A stretch of 9,587 nt of DNA from positions 1 to 9,587 of the forward strand of contig JBARCX010000296.1 in NCBI GenBank assembly GCA_049794535.1. Reading direction: 5' to 3'. The stretch is from JBARCX01 sp049794535. Lineage in GTDB: Bacteria > Pseudomonadota > Gammaproteobacteria > Xanthomonadales > Rhodanobacteraceae. This document shows, piece after piece, positions 7,390 to 9,587 of the stretch. A program made the translations under genes and the position numbers. Each line of letters begins with the position of its first letter. Position 1 is the stretch's first letter. The notes beneath the pieces were generated by a model. That model was not told where the DNA came from. It did no database searches and saw nothing but the letters and a program-made list of their open reading frames with translations.

Positions 7390-7752
7390 TTACTGACGAA
7401 CGCCGACTTTTACGGTAACTGTAGACACCCGATTCGCCAGATCAATAATCTCATCTGCTGACATCCCGGCAATCTTGTCCTTGATTCGAGTAACCGATGG
7501 GTGCTGAAGGTTTGGATTGGCTGTCACTTCCATAGCACTCATAACGCCGGCCAGATTGATCTTAAGCACAGCAATAGCCAGCTCTTGTTGACCCTGCGGG
7601 CTTAGCTCACGAGTCATACGGCCATAGCTTGCCTCGGTGGTCGCATCAGACGATGCATCAATCCGTAAAGGCTCTATGGCATGCAAGCTGCTGATAGGGA
7701 TCAGCGCGATAAGGAAAGTAAGTGCTAGCGCGAGGGGATACGTCCTTGTCAT
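7390..7752 (-). CDS. Secreted small protein, DUF6694-like
   Basis: A 120-residue protein of unknown function. Residues 1-25 form a signal peptide: TR near the start, a hydrophobic core LALALTFLIALIPI, and a likely cleavage after SSLHA. There is no lipobox cysteine. The mature part, IEPLRIDASSDATTEASYGRM, then LSPQGQQELAIAVLKINLAG and IAGMSADEIIDLANRV, resembles small DUF6694-type proteins. Those share an IDASS start, a run of helices and a terminal G-x-[TS]-A-D-E-I-I motif. I know of no activity for that family, and the match is from memory. The start ATG at 7752 has a GGAG ribosome binding site at 7759-7762, 6 bases upstream. It lies on the same strand as the cassette genes to its right, but no attC-like site separates it from them. 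It may be the chromosomal flank of the array or a terminal cassette whose sites have decayed. Confidence 0.75.
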   Translation of the reverse strand: MTRTYPLALALTFLIALIPISSLHAIEPLRIDASSDATTEASYGRMTRELSPQGQQELAIAVLKINLAGVMSAMEVTANPNLQHPSVTRIKDKIAGMSADEIIDLANRVSTVTVKVGVRQ

Positions 7753-7849
7753 GTGCTACTCCATGGGGTGATGAATAAAGCAGGCCTTCTAGCCAGAGAA
7801 CAGAGATCGCATGGCAAGTAGAACACCATAAGTCTGTTGAAGCGAATCG

Positions 7850-8215
7850 CTACGCATCGTAGACGACCAGAATGCGTTCGGCTGAGAACCCCCATCGGGA
7901 CCAACCTAGCGTGTGATTCCCAGCAAAGCTAAGTATCAGACGTGTGTGACTTGGCTTCGCAAATGCTTCGACGATCAAGCGTCCGATAGGCGCACTAAGG
8001 TCCGGGTGCACCGCCCAATGATTTGTGTTGGCGTCCCATAGCATTGCCCACTCTGAGCGTGGCCGGGGGAACGTAAAGCGCACTGTTTGAGGTGGCTTAT
8101 TCTCGATCCTGAGTTGACTTACGAGGAGGCTAATACATACGGAGTCATGCTCGGTGACTTCGAATGGGTTTCCCTGCCATTGAATGGCTCTGAATTCTTC
8201 AAGAGATAGTTCCAT
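7850..8215 (-). CDS. Hypothetical soluble protein, putative integron cassette gene
   Basis: A 121-residue protein I do not recognise. It has no signal peptide or membrane helix. It is rich in Trp (W13, W59, W68, W105, W108) and looks like a mixed alpha/beta domain: an acidic amphipathic start (MELSLEEFRAIQW), a strand-like stretch CISLLVSQLRIENK, TVRFTFPRPRSEWAMLWD in the middle, and RLILSFAG and ERILVVYD at the end. I take the ATG at 8215, seven bases after a GTTAGGC core (8222-8228) of an attC-like site, which is where cassette genes usually begin. An in-frame ATG at 8257 would read through the attC-like site and has no ribosome binding site either. No attC is recognisable after its stop, so this may be the last cassette of the array. 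Function is unknown. Confidence 0.62.
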   Translation of the reverse strand: MELSLEEFRAIQWQGNPFEVTEHDSVCISLLVSQLRIENKPPQTVRFTFPRPRSEWAMLWDANTNHWAVHPDLSAPIGRLIVEAFAKPSHTRLILSFAGNHTLGWSRWGFSAERILVVYDA

Positions 8216-8221
8216 CGAATG

Positions 8222-8311
8222 GCCTAACGCTTTACGCGAACCGTGAGCAAAAGGCATCGCGCTATGCGAATCGATCGCACACGGTGCACATGTCCGATGA
8301 GACTATTGGAC
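8222..8311 (-). other. Degenerate attC-like site (integron recombination site)
   Basis: Read on the minus strand, the site ends in AAGCGTTAGGC, whose GTTAGGC (8222-8228) matches the R' core GTTRRRY. The partner core is degenerate: GTCCAAT at 8305-8311, against RYYYAAC, overlapping the stop of the upstream gene. It can still pair with GTTAGGC if G-T wobbles are allowed. Inside, ACCGTG and CACGGT form a 6-bp stem, continued outward by a wobble-containing ATGTG/CGCGT stem after a single-base mismatch. Imperfect stems with unpaired bases are typical of attC. The next cassette gene starts 7 bases after the R' core. Weaker than the two sites to its right. Confidence 0.5.
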
Positions 8312-8971
8312 ACTGACGGTTTCATCCTGACTGAACTTCGAGAAATGCAGTGCCAGGAGCCAGTAGGTTCCAAGCGCAAAGACCAGCTTCTGTGCAATCG
8401 GAAGAAGACCAAAGAGTACGTTCGCGTAATACATCACTGCGCAGGTTACGAGCAAAGCAAGGAGGGCCGTTCCGACAAACAACAATTTTGTTTTGCGCGC
8501 GCGATAAAGCATGGATAACATCGCGAGCAGTGCCGCCAAGAAAAACACCAGCGCCACGCTCACAAGCAGATCGTGCATTGGCGTAGTGACGGCGAGGAAT
8601 GCATACACCATCGCTCCGATGCCACCAATGTTGATGGCTTTGCTCAATACGATGGACCGGCTCTGTATCGAAACGTACCAAAACATAGCCGCCATGCTGG
8701 TACAGAAAATAAGCATCGCTGGAACGGCGAAATACCTGGCTGGATTGTCCGCTCCATTCAAAGCCTTCGTCGCAAACAGTGTGGAGATGAAGTGCTTCTT
8801 CCAGCTGTAACCGACGAAATCTGCAGAGTCGAGCGTACCGCCGGGATAGTAGGCAGTAGCCATCCCAAAGAGGCATAGGGAAAGCATGATGCCGATCACT
8901 GGCAAGTTGCGCTTGTTTACAAGCATAGAATCCCCATTCGCTACTTGCCTAACGCTTGAATTAAGCGTCAT
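8303..8971 (-). CDS. Multi-span membrane protein, DUF998-like, in an integron cassette
   Basis: A 222-residue membrane protein of unknown function with about six hydrophobic segments (roughly 23-41, 81-100, 112-129, 134-155, 163-182, 192-210). Between the first two lies a conserved-looking loop YYPGGTLDSADFVGYSW...NGADNPARY. It recalls DUF998-type proteins, although this resemblance is from memory and weak. The best ribosome binding site, AGGAGG at 8980-8985, drives the ATG at 8971. Both lie inside the attC of the preceding cassette, so residues 1-7 (MTLNSSV) are encoded by attC sequence. An in-frame ATG at 8926, with GGGGA at 8931-8935, belongs to the cassette itself and would give 207 residues without loss of any membrane span. 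The stop overlaps the next attC-like site. Probably not housekeeping: composition and context are those of cassette DNA. Confidence 0.75.
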   Translation of the reverse strand: MTLNSSVRQVANGDSMLVNKRNLPVIGIMLSLCLFGMATAYYPGGTLDSADFVGYSWKKHFISTLFATKALNGADNPARYFAVPAMLIFCTSMAAMFWYVSIQSRSIVLSKAINIGGIGAMVYAFLAVTTPMHDLLVSVALVFFLAALLAMLSMLYRARKTKLLFVGTALLALLVTCAVMYYANVLFGLLPIAQKLVFALGTYWLLALHFSKFSQDETVSVQ

Positions 8972-9002
8972 GACGACCGCCTCCTTTAACAACTAGTTAG
9001 AG
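8947..9002 (-). other. attC site (integron recombination site)
   Basis: The minus strand ends in GCTTAATTCAAGCGTTAGGC (8947-8966), a near-textbook right half of an attC, with R' core GTTAGGC at 8947-8953. The partner core is CTCTAAC at 8996-9002 (RYYYAAC apart from the first base). It can pair with GTTAGGC at six of seven positions, counting one wobble. Just inside, TTG and TTAA pair with CAA and TTAA with small bulges. An alternative left boundary is GCTTAAC at 9011-9017, a perfect RYYYAAC match inside the end of the upstream gene, which would give a 71-bp site. The site overlaps the stop codon of the upstream gene, and the downstream cassette gene follows at once. Confidence 0.72.
8980..8985 (-). 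promoter_or_regulatory. Perfect Shine-Dalgarno AGGAGG located inside the attC
   Basis: AGGAGG on the minus strand, 8 bases before the ATG at 8971. It is the strongest ribosome binding site in this part of the window and decides the start of the DUF998-like gene. It lies in the central part of the attC. In the folded bottom or top strand it would be in a bulge next to the 10-bp palindrome CGTCATGACG, which contains the ATG itself. Confidence 0.65.
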
Positions 9003-9406
9003 GATCCCCTGTTAAGCATGGAGCACCATCCAACCAAGCATAAGCCAAAGACAATTAGGGTCGCGTAGAAGCCTATGGGAAAGTCGTTAACGTGTTTCCC
9101 GTCGATGGAGTAGGTGAGCGCCCATTTTCTCTTAATGATCGTCGTTCCAACCGGAAGCTGACGAGGTAGGGCTTTATCTGTCGGGCCAGCGACATAAGTA
9201 GTCAGGGATTGATCATGGCCTTCAACGATATAAGTAGTCGCGCACCGGTTGTTATGAGGTTGCACGCAGCTTGTTTGAGATGAGACGACTCGGCCGTTTA
9301 GCTCAATGGTGGCACGCTGATAAATCTCGCTACCCGCAAATAGCCAGATGAGGGCTGCGAAAAAGATCAGTCCCCTGTAGTTATTTTCTACCAAAGACTT
9401 TCCCAT
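8993..9406 (-). CDS. Small two-span membrane protein of unknown function, integron cassette gene
   Basis: A 137-residue protein that I do not recognise. It has a hydrophobic helix near the N-terminus (about 11-27, RGLIFFAALIWLFAGSE) and another at about 111-129 (IGFYATLIVFGLCLVGWCS). Between them is a soluble loop of about 80 residues with strand-like pattern and two cysteines, C47 and C55, which could form a disulfide if the loop is periplasmic. The loop (NGRVVSSQTSCVQ, ATTYIVEGHD, KRKWALTYSIDGK) vaguely recalls DUF3592-type domains, without firm support. The ATG at 9406 lies only 4 bases after the CTTAGGC core of the attC at 9411-9470, with no Shine-Dalgarno, as in many cassettes. The end of the gene runs into the following attC. 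Orientation agrees with the neighbouring cassettes. Confidence 0.7.
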   Translation of the reverse strand: MGKSLVENNYRGLIFFAALIWLFAGSEIYQRATIELNGRVVSSQTSCVQPHNNRCATTYIVEGHDQSLTTYVAGPTDKALPRQLPVGTTIIKRKWALTYSIDGKHVNDFPIGFYATLIVFGLCLVGWCSMLNRGSSN

Positions 9407-9410
9407 TGAT

Positions 9411-9470
9411 GCCTAAGGTCTGAGCCAAGTCGCGCGTGGTATGCGCGTCCGCTTGGACGAATTGTAAGGA
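9411..9470 (-). other. attC site (integron recombination site)
   Basis: On the minus strand the sequence starts TCCTTACAATTCGTCCAAGC, close to the usual left half of attC sites (consensus-like CCTAACAATTCGTTCAAGC), and ends in CTTAGGC (9411-9417). Between them is an imperfect inverted repeat: CCAAG (9425-9429) with CTTGG (9452-9456), and CGCGC (9431-9435) with GCGCG (9443-9447), around a 7-base loop. The outer and inner stems are offset by unequal bulges, the feature that gives attC its strand polarity. Both cores deviate from consensus (TCCTTAC for RYYYAAC, CTTAGGC for GTTRRRY), so recombination efficiency may be reduced. It is 60 bp long, within the known range, and sits exactly between two small genes. 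Confidence 0.75.
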
Positions 9471-9489
9471 GTAGGCATGATAGCGATGC

Positions 9490-9587
9490 TCATCGCTTAT
9501 GCCTTGCCATAACCAGAAGCGATAGGCCCATTGCAGCTCCCATGGCCACGAAGATCCAGCCTATGTAGTCGTTCGGGTACGAGTGAA
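9490..9587 (-). CDS. C-terminal end of a small membrane protein (5' end outside window)
   Basis: The last 31 codons of a minus-strand frame, open to the right edge and ending in TGA at 9490-9492. The peptide HSYPNDYIGWIFVAMGAAMG followed by LSLLVMARHKR is a single hydrophobic helix ending in a positively charged tail, as expected for the C-terminus of an inner-membrane protein. It lies 19 bp before the attC at 9411-9470, in the same orientation as the other cassette genes, so it is probably the gene of the next cassette. The other two frames give either an early stop or a non-hydrophobic peptide. Family cannot be told from this fragment. Confidence 0.6.
   Translation of the reverse strand, partial: HSYPNDYIGWIFVAMGAAMGLSLLVMARHKR

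Larger units (their letters stand above)
7850..9587 (-). mobile_element. Distal part of an integron gene-cassette array (right side continues beyond window)
   Basis: Four small minus-strand genes, each separated from the next by an attC-like site (8222-8311, 8947-9002, 9411-9470), with starts close after the core sites and very short intergenic DNA. All genes point the same way, away from the expected integrase and attI, which should therefore lie to the right of 9587. The proteins are mostly unknown and small, as is typical of chromosomal (sedentary) integrons. Chromosomal integrons are known in Xanthomonas, usually near ilvD. No integrase gene is in the window. The left edge is uncertain: no attC is seen after the gene at 7850-8215. 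Confidence 0.62.

Noticed and set aside
7753..7849. A fourth attC between the genes at 7390 and 7850
   Set aside because: CTTCAAC and GTTCTAC-type sequences occur, but they do not match the core consensus and cannot form an attC-like paired structure.
8258..8302. Rho-independent terminator after the membrane-protein gene at 8303
   Set aside because: The TGCGA/TCGCA and ACCGTG/CACGGT repeats have no T-run after them and are better explained as parts of an attC-like site.
1..9587. CRISPR arrays, tRNA or rRNA genes, insertion sequences
   Set aside because: No regularly spaced repeats, no cloverleaf-like GTTCGAATC-type T-arm context, no rRNA-like stretches, and no transposase frame or terminal inverted repeats were seen on either strand.

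Overview
The window looks like chromosomal DNA from a xanthomonad-type gammaproteobacterium (Xanthomonadaceae or Rhodanobacteraceae). The main evidence is the gene order tonB-exbB-exbD-exbD with pdxJ next to it, an arrangement known from Xanthomonas, together with GC-rich protein codons. This assignment is inferred from gene order and protein motifs, not from a database search.

Positions 1-2172 hold the 3' end of tonB, complete exbB and two tandem exbD paralogues, all on the plus strand and tightly spaced, closed by a clear intrinsic terminator. They encode the proton-driven energy module for TonB-dependent outer-membrane uptake. Facing this operon on the minus strand is a two-gene unit: a Sfp-type phosphopantetheinyl transferase (3691 to 3050) followed by pdxJ (3002 to 2259). 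Diverging from it across 76 bp is a 3.5-kb plus-strand gene (3768-7265) for a hybrid sensor kinase. It fuses a sodium/solute-symporter-like membrane domain to PAS, HisKA, HATPase and receiver domains, the layout of CrbS/MxtR kinases. The 124 bp from 7266 to 7389 show no gene or convincing terminator.

From about 7390 to the right end the character changes. There are five small minus-strand genes of unknown function, compactly arranged and visibly less GC-rich. Between the four right-hand ones lie sequences with the hallmarks of integron attC recombination sites. The two best are at 8947-9002 (its right half reads GCTTAATTCAAGCGTTAGGC on the minus strand) and 9411-9470 (imperfect inverted repeat with arms CCAAG/CTTGG and CGCGC/GCGCG). 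A third, degenerate site lies at 8222-8311. Each following gene starts within a few dozen bases of the GTTAGGC-type core, as expected for gene cassettes. I read 7850-9587 as the distal end of a chromosomal integron cassette array. Its integrase gene and attI would lie to the right, beyond the window. The cassettes encode mostly small membrane proteins of unknown function. The gene at 7390-7752 (secreted DUF6694-like protein) has no recognisable attC and may be either the array boundary or ordinary chromosome.

The most interesting detail is at 8926-8985. A perfect AGGAGG ribosome binding site and an ATG lie inside the attC of one cassette and open the reading frame of the next. The expressed N-terminus of that cassette protein may therefore depend on which cassette sits upstream.
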